Below the pieces are notes generated by a model that saw nothing but the letters and a program-made list of their open reading frames with translations, was not told where the DNA came from and did not search any database. The translations under genes were made by a program, and so were the position numbers. From Thiobacillus sp. UBA6205 (GTDB taxonomy: Bacteria > Pseudomonadota > Gammaproteobacteria > Burkholderiales > Thiobacillaceae), in contig DISR01000090.1 of NCBI GenBank assembly GCA_002421825.1, forward strand, positions 1 to 8,819: a stretch of DNA of 8,819 nucleotides, written 5' to 3'. This document shows, piece after piece, positions 1 through 6,477 of this stretch. How positions within the stretch are numbered: position 1 is the stretch's first letter; every line of letters begins with the position of its first letter.

Positions 1-1617
1 ACGCTGAAGAAGAGCCCGCGCGACCTGGCCCAGGCCATCGTCGCCGACCTGCCTGCTTCTCCGCTCCTTGAAAAAGCCGAAATCGCCGGCGCCGGCTTCA
101 TCAACCTGTTTTTGAGGCCCGTAGCCTGGGCGCAGGTGGTGGAAACCATCCGCACACAGGGCAGCCATTACGGCAACTCGCAAACCGGCAAGGGGCAAAG
201 GGTTCAAGTCGAATTCGTGTCCGCCAATCCCACCGGGCCGCTGCATGTCGGCCACGGGCGCGGCGCCGCCTATGGCGCCAGCCTGGCAAACGTGCTGGAG
301 GCCGCAGGCCATGCCGTCACGCGCGAATACTACGTGAACGACGCGGGCCGCCAGATGGACATCCTCGCGCTGTCGACCTGGCTGCGCTATCTGGAACGGC
401 ACGGCATTCTCGTGCCCTTCCCCACCAATGCCTATCAGGGCGAATATGTGCGCGAAATGGCCGCCGCCATCCAGGAAGAGCACGGCGACCGCTACGTGCA
501 CGAGCCCTGGCGCATCCTCGACGGCGTGCCGCTGCGTCCGGACGACGAACGCGTGGCCGGCGGCGATGCCGAGGCCAAGGCGCAGAACGAGGCGCACCTC
601 GACGGCCTGATCGCCGCGGCCAAGCGTTTGCTTGATGTTGATTACCCCTATTTCCACGGCTTCGCGCTCAACGAGCAGCTCGCCGACTGCCGCGCCGACC
701 TCGCTGAATTCGGTGTCGGGTTCGACGAGTGGTTCTCGGAAAAAAGCCTGTTCGACACCGGCCGCGTGGCGGCCGCGGTCGAGACGCTCAAGCGCCGCGG
801 GCACCTGTACGAGCAGGACGGGGCGCTGTGGTTCAAGGCCAAGTCCTTCGGCGACGAAAAGGACCGCGTGGTGCAGCGCGCCAACGGCGAGTTCACCTAT
901 TTCGCCTCCGACATCGCCTACCACGCCAACAAGGTCGAGCGCGGCTTCGACCGCATCATCGACGTGTGGGGCGCCGACCACCACGGCTACATCCCGCGCG
1001 TGAAGGCGGCGCTCACCGCGCTGGGCCTGGATTCGGAAAAGCTGACCGTGGCGCTCGTTCAATTTGCGGTGCTCTACCGCGGCGGCCAGAAGGTGCAGAT
1101 GTCGACGCGCTCGGGTTCCTTCGTCACCCTGCGCGAACTGAGGGGCGAAGTCGGCAACGATGCCGCACGCTTCTACTACGTGCTGCGCAAGTCCGACCAG
1201 CACCTGGATTTCGACCTCGACCTCGCCAAGTCACAGAGTACCGACAATCCCGTTTACTACATCCAGTACGCCCATGCCCGGGTGTGCAGCGTGCTGGCCG
1301 AATGGGGCGGCGAGACGTCCGCCCTGAAATCCGCCGACCTCGGCCGGCTGGCGTCCGTTCATGAGCTCGCGCTCATGAAGCGCCTGCTGGAATACCCGGA
1401 AATCATCGAAGCGGCCGCGCGCGAACTTTCGCCGCACATGATCGCCTACTATCTCAAGGACCTCGCGGGCGATTTGCATACCTATTACAACGCGGAGAAA
1501 TTCCTGGTTGAAGACGAGGCGCTGAAGCTTGCGCGCCTTGCCCTGGTCTCCGCAACGCGCCAGGTTTTGGCCAACGGCCTCGCCCTGCTGGGCGTCAAGG
1601 CGCCGGAAAAAATGTAA
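1..1617 (+). CDS. argS: Arginyl-tRNA synthetase (class I), 5' end outside the window
   Basis: Charges tRNA-Arg with arginine in the cytoplasm. The frame is open from base 1 to the TAA at 1615-1617, giving 538 visible codons. By comparison with remembered homologues roughly 50 N-terminal residues are missing, so the TTG at 112 is internal and not the start. The class I HIGH signature is HVGH at visible codons 82-85, following SANPTGPL. The second signature is MSTRSG at codons 367-372, the relaxed KMSKS form usual in this family. The block YIQYAHAR (about codons 420-427) opens the C-terminal DALR-type helical anticodon-binding domain, which ends with the family-like GVKAPEKM. The stop overlaps the next start by one base (TAATG), so it is translationally coupled to the SPOR gene. 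Nothing looks broken. Confidence 0.97.
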   Translation, partial: TLKKSPRDLAQAIVADLPASPLLEKAEIAGAGFINLFLRPVAWAQVVETIRTQGSHYGNSQTGKGQRVQVEFVSANPTGPLHVGHGRGAAYGASLANVLEAAGHAVTREYYVNDAGRQMDILALSTWLRYLERHGILVPFPTNAYQGEYVREMAAAIQEEHGDRYVHEPWRILDGVPLRPDDERVAGGDAEAKAQNEAHLDGLIAAAKRLLDVDYPYFHGFALNEQLADCRADLAEFGVGFDEWFSEKSLFDTGRVAAAVETLKRRGHLYEQDGALWFKAKSFGDEKDRVVQRANGEFTYFASDIAYHANKVERGFDRIIDVWGADHHGYIPRVKAALTALGLDSEKLTVALVQFAVLYRGGQKVQMSTRSGSFVTLRELRGEVGNDAARFYYVLRKSDQHLDFDLDLAKSQSTDNPVYYIQYAHARVCSVLAEWGGETSALKSADLGRLASVHELALMKRLLEYPEIIEAAARELSPHMIAYYLKDLAGDLHTYYNAEKFLVEDEALKLARLALVSATRQVLANGLALLGVKAPEKM

Positions 1618-2111
1618 TGGCTTCAGGCAAAAAAAATCCTTTCCTGAACGGATTCCTGGTCGGGCTGCTGGCCGGCCTGGCGCTTGCCGTGGCCGTGGCG
1701 CTGATGGTTACGCGCAACAATCCGTTCACCGGCGGCTCCGCCGCTTCGAGTGAAAACGCCGCCGCCCCGGCCGCTCCCGCGGAAGCGCCGAAATACGAGT
1801 TCTACCAGGCGCCGCCAAGCGAGGGAGCCGGCGCCCGGCAGGCCGAGACCGTCCCCGGCGCCGCCTACTTTCTGCAGGCAGGCGCGTTCGCCAGCGCCGC
1901 GGACGCCGACGAGATGAAGGCCCGCCTCGCGCTGCTGGGCTTCGAAGCGAGAATTCAGGCCTCCCAGGAGGGCGCCAGCCAGTTGTACAAGCTCAGGATG
2001 GGCCCGTACAAAAGCCTGGATGAACTTAATCGCGTGCGCACCCGTCTCACGCAAAACGGCATGGAGACCATGCTGGTAAGAATCGGCCCCACGCAAGAGG
2101 AGAAACCATGA
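1617..2111 (+). CDS. SPOR-domain cell-envelope protein, single membrane anchor
   Basis: A 164-residue protein of FtsN-like design, probably binding denuded septal peptidoglycan. It has a short basic cytoplasmic start (GKK at residues 4-6) and one hydrophobic segment at about 10-31. An Ala/Pro-rich, low-complexity periplasmic linker spans about 40-80. A SPOR domain at about 83-157 shows the typical YFLQAGAF start and the YKLRMGPY block near 124-131. The ATG at 1617 shares a base with the argS stop, and its own stop overlaps the dsbA start by four bases (ATGA). Position between argS and dsbA is, from memory, a common betaproteobacterial arrangement. It is shorter than true FtsN (over 300 residues in E. 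coli), so I do not assign that symbol. The SPOR call is firm; a role in division is inferred. Confidence 0.88.
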   Translation: MASGKKNPFLNGFLVGLLAGLALAVAVALMVTRNNPFTGGSAASSENAAAPAAPAEAPKYEFYQAPPSEGAGARQAETVPGAAYFLQAGAFASAADADEMKARLALLGFEARIQASQEGASQLYKLRMGPYKSLDELNRVRTRLTQNGMETMLVRIGPTQEEKP

Positions 2112-2761
2112 AGCTCGCCCTGCCCCGGACCCTGGCCTTGCTGGCCAGCCTGTTCATGCTGACCGGCGCATTCGCTTTCGAGCCGGCCGAGGAAGGCACG
2201 GATTACCAGCGCCTGGCCAGGCCGGTTCCTGTGGAAACCGGCAAGCAGGTCGAAGTGGTGGAGTTCTTCTGGTACCGCTGCCCGCACTGCAATCAGCTCG
2301 AGCCGGGACTCGATGCCTGGGTGAGGAAGCTCCCTGCCGATGCCCGATTCCGCGCCGTTCCCGCCGTCCTCAACCCGGGCTGGCTGCCCGCCGCAAGGCT
2401 GCACTATGCCCTGGCCGACTTGGGCGCACTGGACCGGCTGCGCAGCAAGGTTTTCGACGCCTACCACAAGGACAAGCTGAATCTGGACGATGAGGCCGAA
2501 CTGATGGCCTGGGTGAAAAAGCAGGGCCTCGATGCCGCCAGGTTCCAGGCCGCATACCGCTCGTTCTCCGTACAGACCCGAGCCATGAAAGGCGCGCAGG
2601 CCGCCCGCAATGCTGGCATCACCGGCGTGCCCGCGCTCATGGTCGACGGCAAATACCTGACCTCGATTTCCATGACCCACACCGAGGAGCGCCTGTTCGA
2701 GGTGCTCGACCAGCTCATCCAGCGCGCACGCAGCGAGCGCACCGGGAAACCCGGCAAATAA
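2108..2761 (+). CDS. dsbA: Periplasmic thiol:disulfide oxidoreductase, DsbA family
   Basis: Introduces disulfide bonds into exported proteins in the periplasm and is normally re-oxidised by DsbB, which is not in this window. The protein is 217 residues, the usual DsbA size. A signal peptide covers residues 1 to about 23: K2 and R7 before a hydrophobic core, with a likely cleavage after AFA. The thioredoxin-fold active site is FFWYRCPHC with Cys58 and Cys61, and the CPHC dipeptide matches classical DsbA. The cis-proline loop is TGVPALMVDG with Pro175. An alpha-helical insertion lies between these elements. The ATG at 2108 overlaps the SPOR stop and has a purine-rich GAGGAG ribosome site a few bases upstream. 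The gene is the third member of the argS operon and is followed after three bases by an SDR gene in the same frame. Confidence 0.95.
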   Translation: MKLALPRTLALLASLFMLTGAFAFEPAEEGTDYQRLARPVPVETGKQVEVVEFFWYRCPHCNQLEPGLDAWVRKLPADARFRAVPAVLNPGWLPAARLHYALADLGALDRLRSKVFDAYHKDKLNLDDEAELMAWVKKQGLDAARFQAAYRSFSVQTRAMKGAQAARNAGITGVPALMVDGKYLTSISMTHTEERLFEVLDQLIQRARSERTGKPGK

Positions 2762-2764
2762 CCC

Positions 2765-3541
2765 TTGCCACAGGCAGGCAAACCGCCCGTTATCTTCATT
2801 ACCGGCGCCTCCAGCGGCCTTGGCGCCGCGCTGGCGCGCCATTACGGCAAGCAAAACGCCGTGCTGGGGCTGTGCGGACGACGCGCCGATGCGCTGCAAC
2901 AGGCGGCGGCAGGGCTCAATGCCCATTGCTTTACCGCAGATGTTCGCGATGCCCTGGCCATGCAGCACGCGGCAGATGCGTTCATCGAGCGTGCCGGAAC
3001 GCCGGACATCGTCATCGGCTGTGCCGGCATTTCCGTCGGTGCGCTAACCGAGGAGGCGGCCGACCTGCCGGTTTTCCAGGCCGTGATGGGTGCCAACGTG
3101 ATGGGCCTGGTGCACACCTTCCACCCGTTCATCGCGCCCATGAAACAGGCGGGCAAGGGTGTGCTGTGCGGCATCGCCAGCGTGGCCGGCGTGCGCGGCC
3201 TGCCGGGTGGCGGCGCGTATTCCGCCTCCAAGGCCGCCGCCCGCGTTTATCTGGAATCCCTTCGCCTGGAGCTGAAATCCTCCGGGATCGGCGTTGTCAC
3301 GATATCCCCAGGCTACATCGAAACGCCGATGACCCATGTGAACCCTTATCCCATGCCGTTCAGGATGTCGGCCGATGCGGCAGCGGCGAAGGTTGCGCGC
3401 CTGATCGAAAAACGCCGGCCGGAATGCATCATTCCCTGGCAGATGGCGATTGTGGCAACAATCATGCGCTGCATGCCGCGCGGCTTGTATGATCTGCTTT
3501 TCGAGAGGGCGCCAAGAAAACCGCGCGGCTTGCCGACCTGA
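2765..3541 (+). CDS. Short-chain dehydrogenase/reductase (classical SDR), TTG start
   Basis: A 258-residue NAD(P)-dependent oxidoreductase of the classical SDR superfamily; the substrate cannot be told from sequence. The Rossmann nucleotide site is TGASSGLG (13-20) and the acidic D59 of the DV motif is present. The usual NNAG is GCAG (85-88). The catalytic tetrad is complete: N111, S139, Y152 and K156 in AYSASK. PGYIETPM (182-189) is the standard loop after the active site. A start at TTG 2765 is the only one that leaves the cofactor site intact: the dsbA TAA lies three bases before it in the same frame, and no ATG occurs until after the Rossmann motif. The Shine-Dalgarno sequence is weak, suggesting coupling to dsbA translation. 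The C-terminal tail is basic (about residues 235-258). No membrane segment is obvious. Confidence 0.92.
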   Translation: MPQAGKPPVIFITGASSGLGAALARHYGKQNAVLGLCGRRADALQQAAAGLNAHCFTADVRDALAMQHAADAFIERAGTPDIVIGCAGISVGALTEEAADLPVFQAVMGANVMGLVHTFHPFIAPMKQAGKGVLCGIASVAGVRGLPGGGAYSASKAAARVYLESLRLELKSSGIGVVTISPGYIETPMTHVNPYPMPFRMSADAAAAKVARLIEKRRPECIIPWQMAIVATIMRCMPRGLYDLLFERAPRKPRGLPT

Positions 3542-3545
3542 TTCT

Positions 3546-3575
3546 TTGCCATGCCCCGGACAGATGCCCTATAGT
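3546..3575 (+). promoter_or_regulatory. Probable sigma-70 promoter of the response-regulator gene
   Basis: TTGCCA (3546-3551) and TATAGT (3570-3575) are separated by 18 bases, each close to the -35 and -10 consensus. They lie just after the SDR stop. Transcription would begin near 3582 and give a leader of about 26 bases before the ATG at 3608. This separates the regulator from the argS operon. It was found by eye and is not tested. Confidence 0.5.
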
Positions 3576-3597
3576 TGCAGCAACCCTATGCCCTTTT

Positions 3598-3603
3598 TGG
3601 AGG
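3598..3603 (+). promoter_or_regulatory. Ribosome binding site fixing the regulator start
   Basis: TGGAGG ends four bases before the ATG at 3608. It supports that ATG over the in-frame TTG at 3575, which overlaps the proposed -10 box and has no comparable site upstream. Confidence 0.75.
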
Positions 3604-3607
3604 CCAC

Positions 3608-4240
3608 ATGTCAGAGCCGATAAGCGTCGCGGTGGTGGACGACCATCCCCTGTTGCGGATGGGCGTGGCGAATTCCATCGAGCACACCGAAGACATGCGC
3701 CTCGCAGGCCAGTTTGCAGACGCCGCTGCGCTCAAGGCCTGGATGGATGCCGGCAAGCGCGCCGACGTGGTGCTGCTCGACCGCTCGCTGCCCGACATGG
3801 ACGCGCTCGACATGGTTTCCGACATCCGCGATGCCGGCATGAAGGTCATCATGCTCACCATCGCCGATACCGAGGAGGAAATCTCCGAAGCCATCAGCGC
3901 GGGCGTCGACGGCTACGTCATCAAAAGCAGCGAACCCGACCACGTGCTCTCCGCCATCCGCAGCGTCTGCGCCGGGCAGAGCAGTTTCCCGCTCAACATC
4001 ATGCAGAGCATGGCCCGCGGCGAGATCACGCACAATGCCCTGGAAGTGCTCACGCCGCGCGAAATGGAGATTGTCGAACTCGTGAAGCAGGGCCTCTCCA
4101 ACAAGATCATCGCCTACAACCTCAAGCTCTCGGAAAACACCGTGCGCAACCACCTGCGCAACATCATGGAAAAACTCAACTTGCGAAACCGCGTACAGGT
4201 CGCCACCCTGGCGCTCAAGGAAGACCGCCGCCGGCGCTGA
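3608..4240 (+). CDS. Orphan response regulator, NarL/FixJ family (REC + LuxR-type HTH)
   Basis: A 210-residue cytoplasmic DNA-binding regulator. The receiver domain (about 5-120) has the acidic pair D11/D12, the phospho-acceptor D58 in VVLLDRSLPDMD, the switch threonine T84 and the conserved K106, so it should be phosphorylatable. A linker precedes the LuxR-type helix-turn-helix at about 148-200. That domain shows LTPREMEIVELVKQGLSNK and the recognition helix SENTVRNHLRNIMEKL. The start at ATG 3608 is preferred because a TGGAGG site precedes it; the longer reading from TTG 3575 would add 11 residues unlike the family. No histidine kinase is adjacent, so the partner and the signal are unknown. 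The gene has its own probable promoter and converges on glmS, with a large inverted repeat between them. The family call is secure; the regulon is not known. Confidence 0.93.
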   Translation: MSEPISVAVVDDHPLLRMGVANSIEHTEDMRLAGQFADAAALKAWMDAGKRADVVLLDRSLPDMDALDMVSDIRDAGMKVIMLTIADTEEEISEAISAGVDGYVIKSSEPDHVLSAIRSVCAGQSSFPLNIMQSMARGEITHNALEVLTPREMEIVELVKQGLSNKIIAYNLKLSENTVRNHLRNIMEKLNLRNRVQVATLALKEDRRRR

Positions 4241-4249
4241 GACTTTTTT

Positions 4250-4473
4250 ACAAAGAGGACAGGAGGACAAGAGGAAAACCAGTAGGGAAACTCTGCAAAA
4301 GCCGTCATCCGAAGCGACGTGGCGATCGGTATCCCTCGAAATTTCAAGAAACTGGATTGCTTCCCGCCACGGCCTTCGGCCTCGCGGCTAAAGGCCGTTC
4401 CGCTCGCAATGAAATTCCGATTCGGTCAGCGTTTCCTGAATAGCAATTCCTCCTGTCCTCTTGTCCTCTTTGT
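4250..4473. repeat. Inverted repeat with ACARGAGG octamer arms around a 170-base interior (copy 1)
   Basis: The left arm, 4250-4276, is purine-rich and built of ACARGAGG-type octamers. The right arm, 4447-4473, is its reverse complement over 27 bases with two mismatches, both A/G exchanges between octamers. The 170-base interior holds a different palindromic repeat. The element fills most of the 246-base gap between the convergent regulator and glmS genes and may act as a bidirectional transcription barrier; a T6 run (4244-4249) follows the regulator stop. The sequence extending from the left arm (4247-4274) matches the minus strand of 7923-7950 exactly. The right-arm stretch 4450-4474 matches the minus strand of 7881-7905 exactly. 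Confidence 0.85.
4301..4412. repeat. Degenerate palindromic repeat of the GTCATTGCGAG type
   Basis: The left part has GTCAT followed by GAAGCGACGTGGCGATC (4304-4327). The right part runs from GGATTGCTTCCCGCCACGG (4354-4372) to CGCTCGCAATGA (4401-4412). Such pairs, GTCATTGCGAG plus CGAAGC plus GCAATCC and their complement, are a pattern I remember as a common intergenic palindrome in many Gram-negative genomes. Here the left side lacks TGCGAG and the two sides are unequal, so the copy looks decayed. Inside it, CGGCCTT (4370-4376) and AAGGCCG (4391-4397) form a further small hairpin. Confidence 0.55.
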
Positions 4474-4486
4474 TCGGCAGTTCACT

Positions 4487-6316
4487 CTACTCCACCGTAA
4501 CTGACTTCGCGAGATTCCGGGGCTTGTCCACATCCGTGCCTTTTTGCAGGGCGGCGTGGTAGGACAGCAGTTGCAGCGGCAGCGTGTGCAGGATGGGCGA
4601 CAGCGGCCCGGCGTGGCTGCCGAGCTGGATGACATGCACGCCGTCGCTGGCCGCGATGTGCGTGTCGAGATCGGCAAAGACATACAACTCGCCGCCGCGC
4701 GCGCGCACTTCCTGCAGGTTGGACTTGAGCTTGTCCAAGAGCTGGTCGTTGGGCGCCACCGCCACCACCGGCATGTCCTTGTCGACCAGGGCCAGCGGAC
4801 CGTGCTTGAGTTCGCCGGCCGGGTAAGCCTCGGCATGGATATAGGAGATTTCCTTGAGCTTCAAGGCGCCTTCGAGCGCGATCGGGTAATGCTGGCCGCG
4901 GCCCAGGAACAGGGCATGATGCTTGTTGGCGAAACGGCGCGCCCAGGCTGCCACCTGCGGTTCCAGCTTCAATATTTCCTGCGCGAGCTGCGGCAGCTGG
5001 CGCAACGAAGAGAGTTGCTCGGCTTCCTGTTCGGGTCTGAGATTGCCGCGCAGTTTGGCCAGCACCAGCGTCAGCAAAAACAGCGCGGCGAGTTGGGTGG
5101 TGAAAGCCTTGGTCGAGGCCACGCCGATTTCCGGCCCGGCGCGGGTGAGGAATTTCAGCCGGCTGGCGCGCACCAGCGATGATTCCGGCACGTTGCAGAT
5201 CGCCAGCGTGTATTGATGGCCGAGTTCCTTGGCGCGCTGCAGCGCGGCCAGGGTGTCGGCGGTCTCGCCGGATTGCGAGATGGTCACCACCAGCGCCTCG
5301 GGGTTGGGGATGGTGTCGCGGTAGCGGTATTCGCTGGCGATTTCCACATTGGCCGGCATGCCGGCGATCGACTCCAGCCAGTAGCCCGCAACGCGGCCGG
5401 CGTGATAGCTGGTGCCGCAGGCAAGGATGGTCACCGCCTTGACCCTGGACAGCACGGCTTCGGCTTCCATGCCGAACAGCGCCGGCGTCAGCCCGCCCGG
5501 CAGCAGGGCATTCTGCAGCGTATCCGTCAACGCGCGCGGCTGCTCGTGGATTTCCTTCTGCATGTAATGGCGGTAGGGGCCAAGCTCGGCCATGTCGGCG
5601 GAAAGTTCCGACACATGCACTTCGCGCTCGACTTCCTTGCCCTCGCTGTCGAACACCCGCACGCGCAAGAGGCCGAGGTCGGCAATGTCGCCCTCTTCCA
5701 GGTAAATCATGCGCTGGGTCACTGGCAGCAGCGCCGAGGCGTCGGAGGCGATGAAGTTTTCCTCGATGCCCAGGCCGATGATGAGCGGACTGCCTTTGCG
5801 TGCGCACACCAATCGGTTGGGCGCATCCCTGGCGATGACGCCGATGGCGTAGGCGCCGCGCAATTCGCCGACGGCCGCTCTCACCGCTTCGAGCAGGTCG
5901 CGGCTTTTCTGGTAGTGGTGATGCACCAGATGCACGATGACTTCGGTGTCGGTTTCCGATTCGAAGCGATAGCCCAGGTTCTTGAGTTTTTCGCGCAGCG
6001 CCTCGTGGTTTTCGATGATGCCGTTGTGCACCACGGCGATCTCGTCATGGCTGACGTGCGGATGGGCGTTGGCTTCGGTCGGCGCGCCGTGCGTGGCCCA
6101 GCGCGTGTGCGCGATGCCCAGATGCCCGTGCACGCCCTGCGCCTTGGTGTCCGCCGCCAGCGAGGCCACGCGCCCCACGCTGCGCACGCGCCGCAGACCG
6201 CCGTTGACGGTAACCAGCCCGGCCGAATCGTAGCCGCGATATTCCAGGCGATGCAGGCCTTCGAGCAGGATGGGGATGACGTTGCGCTGCGCCACCGCGC
6301 CGACGATGCCGCACAT
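4487..6316 (-). CDS. glmS: Glutamine:fructose-6-phosphate aminotransferase (isomerising)
   Basis: Makes glucosamine-6-phosphate from fructose-6-phosphate and glutamine, the entry step to UDP-GlcNAc for peptidoglycan and LPS. It has 609 residues, the same length as the E. coli enzyme. Cys2, after Met removal the N-terminal nucleophile, lies in MCGIVGAV. The glutaminase domain continues with EYRGYDSAG, TRWATHG and HNGIIEN. Two SIS sugar-phosphate domains follow: ACGTSYHAG (299-307) with ISQSGETADT (346-355), then a second from about 460 with LGRGQHYPIALEGALKLKE and GELKHGP. The C-terminal tail DKPRNLAKSVTVE carries the conserved Lys604. GGAG eight bases before the ATG is the ribosome site. The gene follows glmU on the same strand with a 142-base gap holding an inverted repeat. 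I see no glmS ribozyme-like leader. Confidence 0.98.
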   Translation of the reverse strand: MCGIVGAVAQRNVIPILLEGLHRLEYRGYDSAGLVTVNGGLRRVRSVGRVASLAADTKAQGVHGHLGIAHTRWATHGAPTEANAHPHVSHDEIAVVHNGIIENHEALREKLKNLGYRFESETDTEVIVHLVHHHYQKSRDLLEAVRAAVGELRGAYAIGVIARDAPNRLVCARKGSPLIIGLGIEENFIASDASALLPVTQRMIYLEEGDIADLGLLRVRVFDSEGKEVEREVHVSELSADMAELGPYRHYMQKEIHEQPRALTDTLQNALLPGGLTPALFGMEAEAVLSRVKAVTILACGTSYHAGRVAGYWLESIAGMPANVEIASEYRYRDTIPNPEALVVTISQSGETADTLAALQRAKELGHQYTLAICNVPESSLVRASRLKFLTRAGPEIGVASTKAFTTQLAALFLLTLVLAKLRGNLRPEQEAEQLSSLRQLPQLAQEILKLEPQVAAWARRFANKHHALFLGRGQHYPIALEGALKLKEISYIHAEAYPAGELKHGPLALVDKDMPVVAVAPNDQLLDKLKSNLQEVRARGGELYVFADLDTHIAASDGVHVIQLGSHAGPLSPILHTLPLQLLSYHAALQKGTDVDKPRNLAKSVTVE

Positions 6317-6334
6317 GGTCAGCGCTCCGCGCTG

Positions 6335-6477
6335 GGTGAGGAGTTAGGCGTGAGGCGTGAGGCGGGCAAATCCGTCGCCACACGAACCCTACCTCGCTTC
6401 GTTAGCGTAATTCTCATATACATGTTTCTGTCCTGTTTGGTGTTACACGCCTCACGCCTCACTCTTCACGCCTTACC
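6335..6477. repeat. Inverted repeat with GGCGTGA heptamer arms between glmU and glmS
   Basis: The left arm (6335-6366) and right arm (6446-6477) are reverse complements over 32 bases, with 26 matches including 15 in a row. The arms are built of GGCGTGA heptamers. The interior is 79 bases. On the transcribed (minus) strand the purine arm overlaps the 3' end of glmU (last five codons plus stop) and the pyrimidine arm lies about 20 bases upstream of the glmS ATG. It may therefore act as an mRNA processing, attenuation or stabilising hairpin. The interior is AT-richer near 6410-6445, but I could not identify a convincing glmS promoter there. Confidence 0.82.

Noticed and set aside
112..1617. argS starting at the TTG at 112
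   Set aside because: The frame is open to base 1 and the upstream codons read as normal ArgRS N-terminal domain (KKSPRDLAQAIVADLP), so the gene is cut by the window edge.
1955..2968. A 337-codon minus-strand frame across the SPOR, dsbA and SDR genes
   Set aside because: It overlaps three well-supported genes on the other strand and shows no family motif.
4250..4473. CRISPR-like array from the repeated octamers
   Set aside because: Units are 8 bases, directly abutting and inverted, with no regular spacers and no cas genes.
4319..4504. A 61-codon plus-strand reading frame in the regulator-glmS gap
   Set aside because: It lies wholly within the repeat element and runs into the 3' end of glmS; its translation is Arg/Pro/Ser-rich repeat sequence with no ribosome site.
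6317..6458. A glmS riboswitch/ribozyme upstream of glmS
   Set aside because: The leader is taken up by the heptamer inverted repeat, and I see none of the ribozyme core; that element is known mainly from Gram-positive bacteria.
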